Below are positions 1 to 11,448 of a DNA stretch of 64,000 nt, piece by piece; position 1 is the first letter of the stretch, and the number at the start of each line of letters is the position of its first letter. Where the stretch lies: positions 7,319,852-7,383,851 of the forward strand of contig OX638136.1 of NCBI GenBank assembly GCA_951804985.1, read 5' to 3'. Under the pieces are notes generated by a model, which did no database searches, was not told the origin of the DNA, and saw only the letters and a list, made by a program, of their open reading frames with translations. Both the position numbers and the translations under genes were made by a program. Source of the DNA: Dryomyza anilis. Lineage: Eukaryota; Arthropoda; Insecta; Diptera; Dryomyzidae.

Positions 1-108
1 GAAACTTATTTCATTCATTTTTACAATATTCTATTAATAATACTTTACTGACGAACTTAGATAATTTGAAATTCTAATACTACACAGTCATTTGAATGTA
101 AAAATTAC

Positions 109-833
109 CTTTGGAATTATTTTATTGATGAATTTAAATAAATTCGATCCTTTAAAAACTGACGAATCGTGACAACTTCCGGGATATTTGCACGAAACAT
201 CAATAAACATGCAACTATCGTCGACCACAGCTTGAAGAATAATTGACGTCCACGACTTCCTATTTACAAAATCCTTATGACCATCAGATGGCGCGGTAAT
301 AGGAATGTGTGGGCCATCGATGCAGCCAATAATTTGTGGAATTGTGTAGGATTCTTAAATACATTCGAAATTCGTTTTGCAGTATCTTCGTTGGGCATTT
401 TGATGTATGTCGTCATCAAAGTACAATTAAGAGATTTAATTACCTTATGAAAATACTTGTGGACAGTACTTTTATGAACTCCAAAAGTAGCACCTACTGC
501 TCGGTACTCTCCGCATGATACCAACTTGTAAAGAGTCATTGCAACTTGTTTCTCAACAGAACATGGTATCTGTGTGGACACACTATTCGGTAAAGGCTGC
601 AATTTACTTCTTAAAGCATCACATATATCGCCAAACAACTTTTTAGACACACGAAAAGCTTCTCTGAACTGGTTTTCATCCGAATTTTGCAAAAGCAACC
701 AAGCAGCTTCGGATCTTACTTTTGCGCCTATTGTTCTTAATCTTTGATTATACCATTTTATGAAATCCACTGCAGCTTCCATATAAAGTCTCTTAAGATG
801 TTCCATGCTACGCATGTGGGCTTCTTGCATCAT
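109..833 (-). pseudogene. PIF/Harbinger transposase, exon 1 fragment (U1)
   Basis: DDE-type transposase related to HARBI1. Reading from 833 there is an N-terminal region, then a helix-turn-helix block around CGEYRAVGATFGVHKSTVHK (codons about 110-130). The frame then shifts near 340-350: the continuation, in another frame, carries the first catalytic Asp (CIDGPHIPI) and the second (PGSCHDSS). The exon ends at 109 at a GTAATT donor site. The second exon with the catalytic Glu is missing, so the copy cannot make a transposase. U1 has HKYFHK where most copies have HKYFYK. All eight copies in the window share the frameshift or its scar, so it predates the amplification. Confidence 0.88.
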
Positions 834-924
834 GCTTAAATTTGTAGTTATAATTTTTGAAAATCATTTAATTTTTAGTGTATACTTACTTTAGTTTTCG
901 TTTAAAATACAACCTTCTTTTTAT

Positions 925-1656
925 ACCCTACACTAAGAGTGAAAGGGTATATTCAGTTTGGTACGCCGTTTGTAACACCCAGAAGAAAGCATCTCCGGTA
1001 TGGAAAAGTATATATATTCTTGATCAGCATGACCTCCTGAGTCGATTTAGCGATGTCCGTCTGTCCGTCTGTCTGTCTGTCCGTCTGTCTGTCCGTCTGT
1101 CTGTCTGTCTGTCTGTTGAAATCCCTAAGGCTTTTAAAATTGAAGAGCTAGATAAATGAAACTTATAACTTAGATTACTAATATACCTACGCTGTATGTG
1201 CGAAAAAATTGGCGAGATCGGTCCATTGTGACCTATGATCCGACCACTTATGTTCAAATACCACATATAAAATGTACATATAAAGATCAATTTTTATGTA
1301 TACGTGCTTAGGTAAACTTTGTTGGTCAAATATATATTGCCATCATGCTCAAATACATGATAATAATGTTTTCCGGCGAAAAGACTTGTGGTTCACAAAA
1401 AAAAAATCGAAATTCGGTACACCTACCCATTTGTAAATATGGGTATCAAATGAATGGAAATTCTTCAGCGATTGAATGTTTGTAGTTTTTTTCAGGATTC
1501 GTATACCCTGGTGACCTATATATCACTTTGAATGGTAACCACACATATGTGTAGGGTATTTATAGTCGGCTTAGACCGACTATAATTTTGATAATCCTAA
1601 CTATCATAATTACACCTACTTTAAAATTTCCCATGTGATCTAACCTTCCCAACTGG
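925..1656 (+). mobile_element. mini-me/DINE-like non-autonomous element
   Basis: A 732-bp insertion absent at the same position of the other units, where TTCTTTTTATCTCTTTATTG is continuous. The bases TTAT occur on both sides (921-924 and 1657-1660). The 5' end ACCCTACACTAAGAGTGAAAGGGT forms a short inverted repeat. Inside are the sequence TATATATTCTTGATCAGCAT, a GTCT/GTCC microsatellite, and near the 3' end a hairpin TATAGTCGGCTTAGACCGACTATA. This layout matches dipteran mini-me/DINE-1 elements, which combine a core with a GTCY microsatellite. No coding sequence is present. The family assignment is from memory. Confidence 0.7.
1055..1117. repeat. GTCT/GTCC microsatellite
   Basis: About 62 bp of alternating GTCC and GTCT tetranucleotides inside the mini-me-like element. 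The copy in U7 (minus strand, 43415-43448) has about 34 bp, so the tract has changed length. Confidence 0.9.
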
Positions 1657-1893
1657 TTATCTCTTTATTGCGACGAAATAAAATTATTTTTTTAATAACG
1701 TTTTCATTTTATTATATTTTTTTGTTTAGCTTTGAACAAATTTTGGAAATAATTTGACATTCAATTTTTGACAAATAAAACTTAATGTATGTTAGAAAAC
1801 ATAGCGGCATAAACTGCTAAGACTAAATTTTTACGTTGGCCCAGTTTAACCTGGGCTAAACTCATACGGCATAAACGAAGCCTATTTTGTTTC

Positions 1894-2049
1894 TGTAATA
1901 AATATAACTTCATTTATTTGTGATCTTGTTAATGATCAATTTACTTTTGTATTTTATTTTTGTTGAGTCAAATTTGATATAATAAAATTTTCACTTCTCG
2001 ATCATTTTCTTTATGAAAACAACGTACAAATATCTTTTTCATTCTAAAA
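1894..2049 (+). repeat. copia-like 5' LTR (U1)
   Basis: Begins TGTAATAAATATAACTTC and matches the 3' LTRs at 23180 and 51060 for about 115 bp. The end is placed just before GGATATGGGCC at 2050, which corresponds to the GGTTATGGGCC primer-binding region of copia-group elements. In U1 this has a T-to-A change (GGATATGG). If the shorter 3' LTR (ending CATTTTCA) shows the true boundary, the LTR ends near 2009. Confidence 0.7.
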
Positions 2050-2112
2050 GGATATGGGCCTTCAGCTATAGTATTTTTTTAACTATTTAAAACATACAAT
2101 TTAATTTTTAAC

Positions 2113-3474
2113 ATGGCTTCGAATTTGCCACCGGTTGAAAAATTACTTGGAAGAGAGAACTACAATACATGGCAATTTGCCATGAGAGCTTATCTGGAGC
2201 ATGAAGATCTTTGGGATTGCATAGAAGTCGGATCACAGGAAAATGGCGACATCGTACGTTCCAGTACCTTTGCAAGAAAAGACCAGCTAGCAAAATCAAA
2301 AATAATTCTGTCATTGGATTCGATCAACTATGTTTATGTGCAAAATGCGACTTCATCTAAGGAAGCTTGGGAATATCTTCGATCTGCATTTCAAGACTCA
2401 GGACTGACTCGTCGTGTTGGGCTCCTCAAATCACTCGTCACAACTCAATTATGCAACTGCAAAAATGTAGAAGAATACATCAATCAAATTATCACAAACG
2501 CTCACAAGTTAAATGCAATTGGATTTAGCGTAAATGATGAATGGGTAGGAACGTTCTTAGTAACTGGTTTGCCATCTGAGTATCGTCCAATGATCATGGG
2601 ATTGGAAAGTTCTGGATGTGTTATAAGTGCAGATGCAATCAAAACAAAATTACTACAATATGTAAAATTGGATACACAGTCATCTGAATCGGCGTTAGTG
2701 ATGAAATCAAAACCGTGGCTTAAACCAAAAAATGGTCCTAGATGATTCAAATGTAACAACTATATTTCGAAGTATTGCCGTGAGTATTCCAATTCTTTTT
2801 CAACTTCGCAAAGATGCATGCATTCAGCGTGTACCATTGGCAATGCACAAAATGATCATTGGTACATTGATAGCGGCGCAACTGGCCACATGTCAAACAA
2901 TCGTAATTTATTTTCAAATTTCAATGCGAATCATATTCACAATATTATGACGGCTGATAACCAGATTTTAACTAGTGCTGGTATTGGAGATATAAAACTT
3001 AATTCTAATCCAAATGACAAAAATGAAGAAATATATATTAAAAATGTCTTGTATGTTCCTGGTTTAATTACAAATTTATTATCAGTATCTGAAATAACAG
3101 AAAAGGGAAATAGGGTGGTTTTTATTCAGCAAAATTGATATATTTTCAACGTTAAAAACGATTTAATAGCTCTTCCTGAAAAGTCCAGTTCAATGTATAA
3201 ACTATTTATACACTTACTTAGTTCTGACATATGGCACAAAAGATTAGGACACCTGAATTTTGATAGTTTAAATATGTTGAAGAGTGTTTCAAATGGTATG
3301 AAATTCAAATTTAATAAACATTCTCAATGTATTGCATGTCAAACTGGTAAGCAGCAGAGAAATTAATTTTCACACGATGGATATACGCCAAGATTGTTCT
3401 TAGAAGTAATTCATTCTGATGTATGTGGCCCTATGGAAACTCCATCCCTCGGTAAACATAAACTCGGTAAAGCT
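2113..3474 (+). pseudogene. copia gag-protease-integrase fragment (U1)
   Basis: The Gag ORF starts at ATG 2113 (MASNLPPVEKLLGRENYNTW, UBN2/gag-polypeptide type) and runs 210 codons to TGA 2743-2745. The same frame continues with a degenerate zinc-knuckle-like stretch and then the aspartic protease motif YIDSGATGHM (about 2866-2895). The GAG-pre-integrase zinc region (HKRLGH, CIACQTGK) follows, and the integrase begins with IHSDVCGP. In-frame stops at 2743 (TGA), 3136 (TGA, U1 and U2 only) and 3364 (TAA) break it. Integrase is cut at the unit junction, so reverse transcriptase and RNase H are absent. Confidence 0.9.
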
Positions 3475-3582
3475 GAAACTTATTTCATTCATTTTTACAA
3501 TATTCTATTAATAATACTTTACTGACGAACTTAGATAATTTGAAATTCTAATACTACACAGTCATTTGAATGTAAAAATTAC

Positions 3583-4307
3583 CTTTGGAATTATTTTATT
3601 GATGAATTTAAATAAATTCGATCCTTTAAAAACTGACGAATCGTGACAACTTCCGGGATATTTGCACGAAACATCAATAAACATGCAACTATCGTCGACC
3701 ACAGCTTGAAGAATAATTGACGTCCACGACTTCCTATTTACAAAATCCTTATGACCATCAGATGGCGCGGTAATAGGAATGTGTGGGCCATCGATGCAGC
3801 CAATAATTTGTGGAATTGTGCAGGATTCTTAAATACATTCGAAATTCGTTTTGCAGTATCTTCGTTGGGCATTTTGATGTATGTCGTCATCAAAGTACAA
3901 TTAAGAGATTTAATTACCTTATAAAAATACTTGTGGACAGTACTTTTATGAACTCCAAAAGTAGCACCTACTGCTCGGTACTCTCCGCATGATGCCAACT
4001 TGTAAAGAGTCATTGCAACTTGTTTCTCAATAGAACATGGTATCTGTGTGGACACACTATTCGGCAGAGGCTGCAATTTACTTCTTAAAGCATCACATAT
4101 ATCGCCAAACAACTTTTTAGACACACGAAAAGCTTCTCTGAACTGGTTTTCATCCGAATTTTGCAAAAGCAACCAAGCAGCTTCGGATCTTACTTTTGCG
4201 CCTATTGTTCTTAATCTTTGATTATAAAATTTTATGAAATCCACTGCAGCTTCCATATAAAGTCTCTTAAGATGTTCCATGCTACGCATGTGGGCTTCTT
4301 GCATCAT
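3583..4307 (-). pseudogene. PIF/Harbinger transposase, exon 1 fragment (U2)
   Basis: Same fragment as in U1, with the helix-turn-helix region and, after the shared frameshift, the first two catalytic Asp motifs. Private or semi-private changes include FIKFYNQ near codon 27, an Ile in the PCSIEKQ segment and LASCGEY as in U7. Exon 2 is absent. Confidence 0.88.
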
Positions 4308-4631
4308 GCTTAAATTTGTAGTTATAATTTTTGAAAATCATTTAATTTTTAGTGTATACTTACTTTAGTTTTCGTTTAAAATACAACCTTCTTTTTATCT
4401 CTTTATTGCGACGAAATAAAATTATTTTTTTAATAACGTTTTCATTTTATTATTTTTTTTTGTTTAGCTTTGAACAAATTTTGGAAATAATTTGACATTC
4501 AATTTTTGACAAATAAAACTTAATGTATGTTAGAAAACATAGCGGCATAAACTGCTAAGACTAAATTTTTACGTTGGCCCAGTTTAACCTGGGCTAAACT
4601 CATACGGCATAAACGAAGCCTATTTTGTTTC

Positions 4632-4787
4632 TGTAATAAATATAACTTCATTTATTTGTGATCTTGTTAATGATCAATTTACTTTTGTATTTTATTTTTG
4701 TTGAGTCAAATTTGATATAATAAAATTTTCACTTCTCGATCATTTTCTTTATGAAAACAACGTACAAATATCTTTTTCATTCTAAAA
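4632..4787 (+). repeat. copia-like 5' LTR (U2)
   Basis: Matches the U1 LTR. It is followed by the altered primer-binding region GGATATGGGCC. Confidence 0.7.
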
Positions 4788-4850
4788 GGATATGGGCCTT
4801 CAGCTATAGTATTTTTTTAACTATTTAAAACATACAATTTAATTTTTAAC

Positions 4851-6182
4851 ATGGCTTCGAATTTGCCACCGGTTGAAAAATTACTTGGAAGAGAGAACTA
4901 CAATACATGGCAATTTGCCATGAGAGCTTATCTGGAGCATGAAGATCTTTGGGATTGCATAGAAGTCGGATCACAGGAAAATGGCGACATCGCACGTTCC
5001 AGTACCTTTGCAAGAAAAGACCAGCTAGCAAAATCAAAAATAATTCTGTCATTGGATTCGATCAACTATGTTTATGTGCAAAATGCGACTTCATCTAAGG
5101 AAGCTTGGGAATATCTTCGATCTGCATTTCAAGACTCAGGACTGACTCGTCGTGTTGGGCTCCTCAAATCACTCGTCACAACTCAATTATGCAACTGCAA
5201 AAATGTAGAAGAATACATCAATCAAATTGGATTTAGCGTAAATGATGAATGGGTAGGAACGTTCTTACTAACTGGTTTGCCATCTGAGTATCGTCCAATG
5301 ATCATGGGATTGGAAAGTTCTGGATGTGTTATAAGTGCAGATGCAATCAAAACAAAATTACTACAATATGTAAAATTGGATACACAGTCATCTGAATCGG
5401 CGTTAGTGATGAAATCAAAACCGTGGCTTAAACCAAAAAATGGTCCTAGATGATTCAAATGTAACAACTATATTTCGAAGTATTGCCGTGAGTATTCCAA
5501 TTCTTTTTTAACTTCGCAAAGATGCATGCATTCAGCGTGTACCATTGGCAATGCACAAAATGATCATTGGTACATTGATAGCGGCGCAACTGGCCACATG
5601 TCAAACAATCGTAATTTATTTTCAAATTTCAATGCGAATCATATTCACAATATTATGACGGCTGATAACCAGATTTTAACTAGTGCTGGTATTGGAGATA
5701 TAAAACTTAATTCTAATCCAAATGACAAAAATGAAGAAATATATATTAAAAATGTCTTGTATGTTCCTGGTTTAATTACAAATTTATTATCAGTATCTGA
5801 AATAACAGAAAAGGGAAATAGGGTGGTTTTTATTCAGCAAAATTGATATATTTTCAACGTTAAAAACGATTTAATAGCTCTTCCTGAAAAGTCCAGTTCA
5901 ATGTATAAACTATTTATACACTTACTTAGTTCTGACATATGGCACAAAAGATTAGGACACCTGAATTTTGATAGTTTAAATATGTTGAAGAGTGTTTCAA
6001 ATGGTATGAAATTCAAATTTAATAAACATTCTCAATGTATTGCATGTCAAACTGGTAAGCAGCAGAGAAATTAATTTTCACACGATGGATATACGCCAAG
6101 ATTGTTCTTAGAAGTAATTCATTCTGATGTATGTGGCCCTATGGAAACTCCATCCCTCGGTAAACATAAACTCGGTAAAGCT
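4851..6182 (+). pseudogene. copia gag-protease-integrase fragment (U2)
   Basis: Gag is 200 codons rather than 210: a 30-bp in-frame deletion, bounded by repeated AATT, removes ten residues after YINQI (about 5228). The TGA at gag's end (5451-5453), the TGA in the protease-integrase linker (5844-5846) and the TAA before integrase are as in U1. Sharing the linker TGA links U2 to U1 more closely than to U4-U8, which have TGT there. Confidence 0.9.
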
Positions 6183-6290
6183 GAAACTTATTTCATTCAT
6201 TTTTACAATATTCTATTAATAATACTTTACTGACGAACTTAGATAATTTGAAATTCTAATACTACACAGTCATTTGAATGTAAAAATTAC

Positions 6291-7015
6291 CTCTGGAATT
6301 ATTTTATTGATGAATTTAAATAAATTCGATCCTTTAAAAACTGACGAATCGTGACAACTTCCGGGATATTTGCACGAAACATCAATAAACATGCAACTAT
6401 CGTCGACCACAGCTTGAAGAATAATTGACGTCCACGACTTCCTATTTACAAAATCCTTATGACCATCAGATGGCGCGGTAATAGGAATGTGTGGGCCATC
6501 GATGCAGCCAATAATTTGTGGAATTGTGCAGGATTCTTAAATACATTCGAAATTCGTTTTGCAGTATCTTCGTTGGGCATTTTGATGTATGTCGTCATCA
6601 AAGTACAATTAAGAGATTTAATTACCTTATAAAAATACTTGTGGACAGTACTTTTATGAACTCCAAAAGTAGCACCTACTGCTCGGTACTCTCCGCATGA
6701 TACCAACTTGTAAAGAGTCATTGCAACTTGTTTCTCAACAGAACATGGTATCTGTGTGGACACACTATTCGGCAAAGGCTGCAATTTACTTCTTAAAGCA
6801 TCACATATATCGCCAAACAACTTTTTAGACACACGAAAAGCTTCTCTGAACTGGTTTTCATCCGAATTTTGCAAAAGCAACCAAGCAGCTTCGGATCTTA
6901 CTTTTGCGCCTATTGTTCTTAATCTTTGATTAAACCATTTTATGAAATCCACTGCAGCTTCCATATAAAGTCTCTTAAGATGTTCCATGCTACGCATGTG
7001 GGCTTCTTGCATCAT
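6291..7015 (-). pseudogene. PIF/Harbinger transposase, exon 1 fragment (U3)
   Basis: Same fragment as in U1 with the shared frameshift. FIKWFNQ near codon 27 is shared only with U5, pointing to a recent common origin of U3 and U5. Not functional. Confidence 0.88.
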
Positions 7016-7339
7016 GCTTAAATTTGTAGTTATTATTTTTGAAAATCATTTAATTTTTAGTGTATACTTACTTTAGTTTTCGTTTAAAATACAACCTTCT
7101 TTTTATCTCTTTATTGCGACGAAATAAAATTATTTTTTTAATAACGTTTTCATTTTATTATATTTTTTTGTTTAGCTTTGAACAAATTTTGGAAATAATT
7201 TGACATTCAATTTTTGACAAATAAAACTTAATGTATGTTAGAAAACATAGCGGCATAAACTGCTAAGACTAAATTTTTACGTTGGCCCAGTTTAACCTAG
7301 GCTAAACTCATACGGCATATACGAAGCCTATTTTGTTTC

Positions 7340-7432
7340 TGTAATAAATATAACTTCATTTATTTGTGATCTTGTTAATGATCAATTTACTTTTGTATTT
7401 TATTTTTGTTGAGTCAAATTTGATATAATAAA
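7340..7432 (+). repeat. copia-like LTR fragment (U3)
   Basis: First about 93 bp of the LTR, starting TGTAATAAATATAAC. It is cut at the U3/U4 junction. Confidence 0.75.
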
Positions 7433-7441
7433 AAAAATTAC

Positions 7442-8166
7442 CTCTGGAATTATTTTATTGATGAATTTAAATAAATTCGATCCTTTAAAAACTGACGAAT
7501 CGTGACAACTTCCGGGATATTTGCACGAAACATCAATAAACATGCAACTATCGTCGACCACAGCTTGAAGAATAATTGACGTCCACGACTTCCTATTTAC
7601 AAAATCCTTATGACCATCAGATGGCGCGGTAATAGGAATGTGTGGGCCATCGGTGCAGCCAATAATTTGTGGAATTGTGCAGGATTCTTAAATACATTCG
7701 AAATTCGTTTTGCAGTATCTTCGTTGGGCATTTTGATGTATGTCGTCATCAAAGTACAATTAAGAGATTTAATTACCTTATAAAAATACTTGTGGACAGT
7801 ACTTTTATGAACTCCAAAAGTAGCACCTACTGATCGGTACTCTCCGCATGATACCAACTTGTAAAGAGTCATTGCAACTTGTTTCTCAACAGAACATGGT
7901 ATCTGTGTGGACACACTATTCGGCAAAGGCTGCAATTTACTTCTTAAAGCATCACATATATCGCCAAACAACTTTTTAGACACACGAAAAGCTTCTCTGA
8001 ACTGGTTTTCATCCGAATTTTGCAAAAGCAACCAAGCAGCTTCGGATCTTACTTTTGCGCCTATTGTTCTTAATCTTTGATTATACCATTTTATGAAATC
8101 CACTGCAGCTTCCATATAAAGTCTCTTAAGATGTTCCATGCTACGCATGTGGGCTTCTTGCATCAT
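7442..8166 (-). pseudogene. PIF/Harbinger transposase, exon 1 fragment (U4)
   Basis: Same as U1 with the shared frameshift. Private changes are Ala-to-Ser in the helix-turn-helix (EYRSVGATF) and a G in place of A in the CATCGATG tract that encodes the first catalytic Asp motif. The latter gives CATCGGTG on the plus strand. Confidence 0.88.
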
Positions 8167-8490
8167 GCTTAAATTTGTAGTTATAATTTTTGAAAATCAT
8201 TTAATTTTTAGTGTATACTTACTTTAGTTTTCGTTTAAAATACAACCTTCTTTTTATCTCTTTATTGCGACGAAATAAAATTATTTTTTTAATAACGTTT
8301 TCATTTTATTATATTTTTTTGTTTAGCTTTGAACAAATTTTGGAAATAATTTGACATTCAATTTTTGACAAATAAAACTTAATGTATGTTAGAAAACATA
8401 GCGGCATAAACTGCTAAGACTAAATTTTTACGTTGGCCCAGTTTAACCTAGGCTAAACTCATACGGCATATACGAAGCCTATTTTGTTTC

Positions 8491-8646
8491 TGTAATAAAT
8501 ATAACTTCATTTATTTGTGATCTTGTTAATGATCAATTTACTTTTGTATTTTATTTTTGTTGAGTCAAATTTGATATAATAAAATTTTCACTTCTCGATC
8601 ATTTTCTTTATGAAAACAACGTACAAATATCTTTTTCATTCTAAAA
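8491..8646 (+). repeat. copia-like 5' LTR (U4)
   Basis: As in U1, followed by GGATATGGGCC. Confidence 0.7.
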
Positions 8647-8709
8647 GGATATGGGCCTTCAGCTATAGTATTTTTTTAACTATTTAAAACATACAATTTA
8701 ATTTTTAAC

Positions 8710-10072
8710 ATGGCTTCGAATTTGCCACCGGTTGAAAAATTACTTGGAAGAGAGAACTACAATACATGGCAATTTGCCATGAGAGCTTATCTGGAGCATG
8801 AAGATCTTTGGGATTGCATAGAAGTCGGATCACAGGAAAATGGCGACATCGTACGTTGCAGTACCTTTGCAAGAAAAGACCAGCTAGCAAAATCAAAAAT
8901 AATTCTGTCATTGGATTCGATCAACTATGTTTATGTGCAAAATGCGACTTCATCTAAGGAAGCTTGGGAATATCTTCGATCTGCATTTCAAGACTCAGGA
9001 CTGACTCGTCGTGTTGGGCTCCTCAAATCACTCGTCACAACTCAATTATGCAACTGCAAAAATGTAGAAGAATACATCAATCAAATTATCACAAACGCTC
9101 ACAAGTTAAATGCAATTGGATTTAGCGTAAATGATGAATGGGTAGGAACGTTCTTAGTAACTGGTTTGCCATCTGAGTATCGTCCAATGATCATGGGATT
9201 GGAAAGTTCTGGATGTGTTATAAGTGCAGATGCAATCAAAACAAAATTACTACAATATGTAAAATTGGATACACAGTCATCTGAATCGGCGTTAGTGATG
9301 GAATCAAAACCGTGGCTTAAACCAAAAAATGGTCCTAGATGATTCAAATGTAACAACTATATTTCGAAGTATTGCCGTGAGTATTCCAATTCTTTTTCAA
9401 ATTCGCAAAGATACATGCATTCAGCGTGTACCATTGGCAATGCACAAAATGATCATTGGTACATTGATAGCGGCGCAACTGGCCACATGTCAAACAATCG
9501 TAATTTATTTTCAAATTTCAATCCGAATCATATTCACAATATTATGAATGGCTGATAACCAGATTTTAACTAGTGCTGGTATTGGAGATATAAAACTTAA
9601 TTCTAATCCAAATGACAAAAATGAAGAAATATATATTAAAAATGTCTTGTATGTTCCTGGTTTAATTACAAATTTATTATCAGTATCTGAAATAACAGAA
9701 AAGGGAAATAGGGTGGTTTTTATTCAGCAAAATTGTTATATTTTCAACGTTAAAAACGATTTAATAGCTCTTCCTGAAAAGTCCAGTTCAATGTATAAAC
9801 TATTTATACACTTACTTAGTTCTGACATATGGCACAAAAGATTAGGACACCTGAATTTTGATAGTTTAAATATGTTGAAGAGTGTTTCAAATGGTATGAA
9901 ATTAAAATTTAATAAACAATCTCAATGTATTGCATGTCAAACTGGTAAGCAGCAGAGAAATTAATTTTCACACGATGGATATACGCCAAGATTGTTCTTA
10001 GAAGTAATTCATTCTGATGTATGTGGCCCTATGGAAACTCCATCCCTCGGTAAACATAAACTCGGTAAAGCT
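8710..10072 (+). pseudogene. copia gag-protease-integrase fragment (U4)
   Basis: Gag is 210 codons (8710-9339) and then the shared TGA. A one-base gain at 9545-9548 (ATGAATGGCTG instead of ATGACGGCTG) shifts the frame after the protease motif. The same change, plus GATGGAATC, AAATTCGCAAAGATAC and CAATCCGAATC, is found only in U6, so these two copies are sisters over this stretch. The linker codon that is TGA in U1/U2 is TGT here. Confidence 0.9.
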
Positions 10073-10180
10073 GAAACTTATTTCATTCATTTTTACAATA
10101 TTCTATTAATAATACTTTACTGACGAACTTAGATAATTTGAAATTCTAATACTACACAGTCATTTGAATGTAAAAATTAC

Positions 10181-10905
10181 CTTTGGAATTATTTTATTGA
10201 TGAATTTAAATAAATTCGATCCTTTAAAAACTGACGAATCGTGACAACTTCCGGGATATTTGCACGAAACATCAATAAACATGCAACTATCGTCGACCAC
10301 AGCTTGAAGAATAATTGACGTCCACGACTTCCTATTTACAAAATCCTTATGACCATCAGATGGCGCGGTAATAGAAATGTGTGGGCCATCGATGCAGCCA
10401 ATAATTTGTGGAATTGTGCAGGATTCTTAAATACATTCGAAATTCGTTTTGCAGTATCTTCGTTGGGCATTTTGATGTATGTCGTCATCAAAGTACAATT
10501 AAGAGATTTAATTACCTTATAAAAATACTTGTGGACAGTACTTTTATGAACTCCAAAAGTAGCACCTACTGCTCGGTACTCTCCGCATGATACCAACTTG
10601 TAAAGAGTCATTGCAACTTGTTTCTCAACAGAACATGGTATCTGTGTGGACACACTATTCGGCAAAGGCTGCAATTTACTTCTTAAAGCATCACATATAT
10701 CGCCAAACAACTTTTTAGACACACGAAAAGCTTCTCTGAACTGGTTTTCATCCGAATTTTGCAAAAGCAACCAAGCAGCTTCGGATCTTACTTTTGCGCC
10801 TATTGTTCTTAATCTTTGATTAAACCATTTTATGAAATCCACTGCAGCTTCCATATAAAGTCTCTTAAGATGTTCCATGCTACGCATGTGGGCTTCTTGC
10901 ATCAT
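10181..10905 (-). pseudogene. PIF/Harbinger transposase, exon 1 fragment (U5)
   Basis: Same fragment with the shared frameshift. FIKWFNQ is shared with U3, and the T-rich stretch upstream (GTAGTTATTATTTTTG) is also like U3. Not functional. Confidence 0.88.
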
Positions 10906-11229
10906 GCTTAAATTTGTAGTTATTATTTTTGAAAATCATTTAATTTTTAGTGTATACTTACTTTAGTTTTCGTTTAAAATACAACCTTTTTTTTATCTCT
11001 TTATTGCGACGAAATAAAATTATTTTTTTAATAACGTTTTCATTTTATTATATTTTTTTGTTTAGCTTTGAACAAATTTTGGAAATAATTTGACATTCAA
11101 TTTTTGACAAATAAAACTTAATGTATGTTAGAAAACATAGCGGCATAAACTGCTAAGACTAAATTTTTACGTTGGCCCAGTTTAACCTAGGCTAAACTCA
11201 TACGGCATATACGAAGCCTATTTTGTTTC

Positions 11230-11385
11230 TGTAATAAATATAACTTCATTTATTTGTGATCTTGTTAATGATCAATTTACTTTTGTATTTTATTTTTGTT
11301 GAGTCAAATTTGATATAATAAAATTTTCACTTCTCGATCATTTTCTTTATGAAAACAACGTACAAATATCTTTTTCATTCTAAAA
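11230..11385 (+). repeat. copia-like 5' LTR (U5)
   Basis: As in U1, followed by GGATATGGGCC. Confidence 0.7.
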
Positions 11386-11448
11386 GGATATGGGCCTTCA
11401 GCTATAGTATTTTTTTAACTATTTAAAACATACAATTTAATTTTTAAC

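Larger units (their letters stand above)
1..3474. repeat. Composite Harbinger-copia unit U1
   Basis: First visible unit of the tandem array. It holds a Harbinger transposase fragment (minus), a mini-me-like insertion, a copia 5' LTR, and gag, protease and early integrase sequence (plus). It ends with CTCGGTAAACATAAACTCGGTAAAGCT followed directly by the start of the next unit. Without the mini-me insertion its length matches the 2.7-kb unit. The window begins exactly at the unit start, so whether more units lie to the left is unknown. Confidence 0.9.
3475..6182. repeat. Composite Harbinger-copia unit U2
   Basis: A 2708-bp unit, nearly identical to U1 without the mini-me insertion. Both ends carry the same junction, copia integrase joined through CTCGGTAAAGCT to the Harbinger intron sequence GAAACTTATTTCATTC. 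Confidence 0.93.
6183..7432. repeat. Truncated composite unit U3
   Basis: Contains the Harbinger fragment and spacer, then stops inside the copia LTR (start 7340, cut after GATATAATAAAA). It is joined to mid-unit sequence of U4 through a run of A (about 7431-7438). A/A microhomology at the join suggests a deletion or unequal exchange inside the array. No copia coding sequence remains. Confidence 0.88.
7433..10072. repeat. Composite unit U4 (left end missing)
   Basis: Lacks the first roughly 100 bp of the unit (the intron remnant) because of the deletion joining it to U3. It then has the full Harbinger exon 1 fragment, LTR, gag, protease and early integrase, and ends in the standard unit junction. 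Confidence 0.9.

Noticed and set aside
336..518. 60-codon plus-strand frame repeated in each unit
   Set aside because: It is antisense to the conserved transposase helix-turn-helix region and repeats only because the unit does.
2108..2314. 68-codon minus-strand frame at the start of each gag
   Set aside because: Shadow of the gag coding strand, which has clear family motifs.
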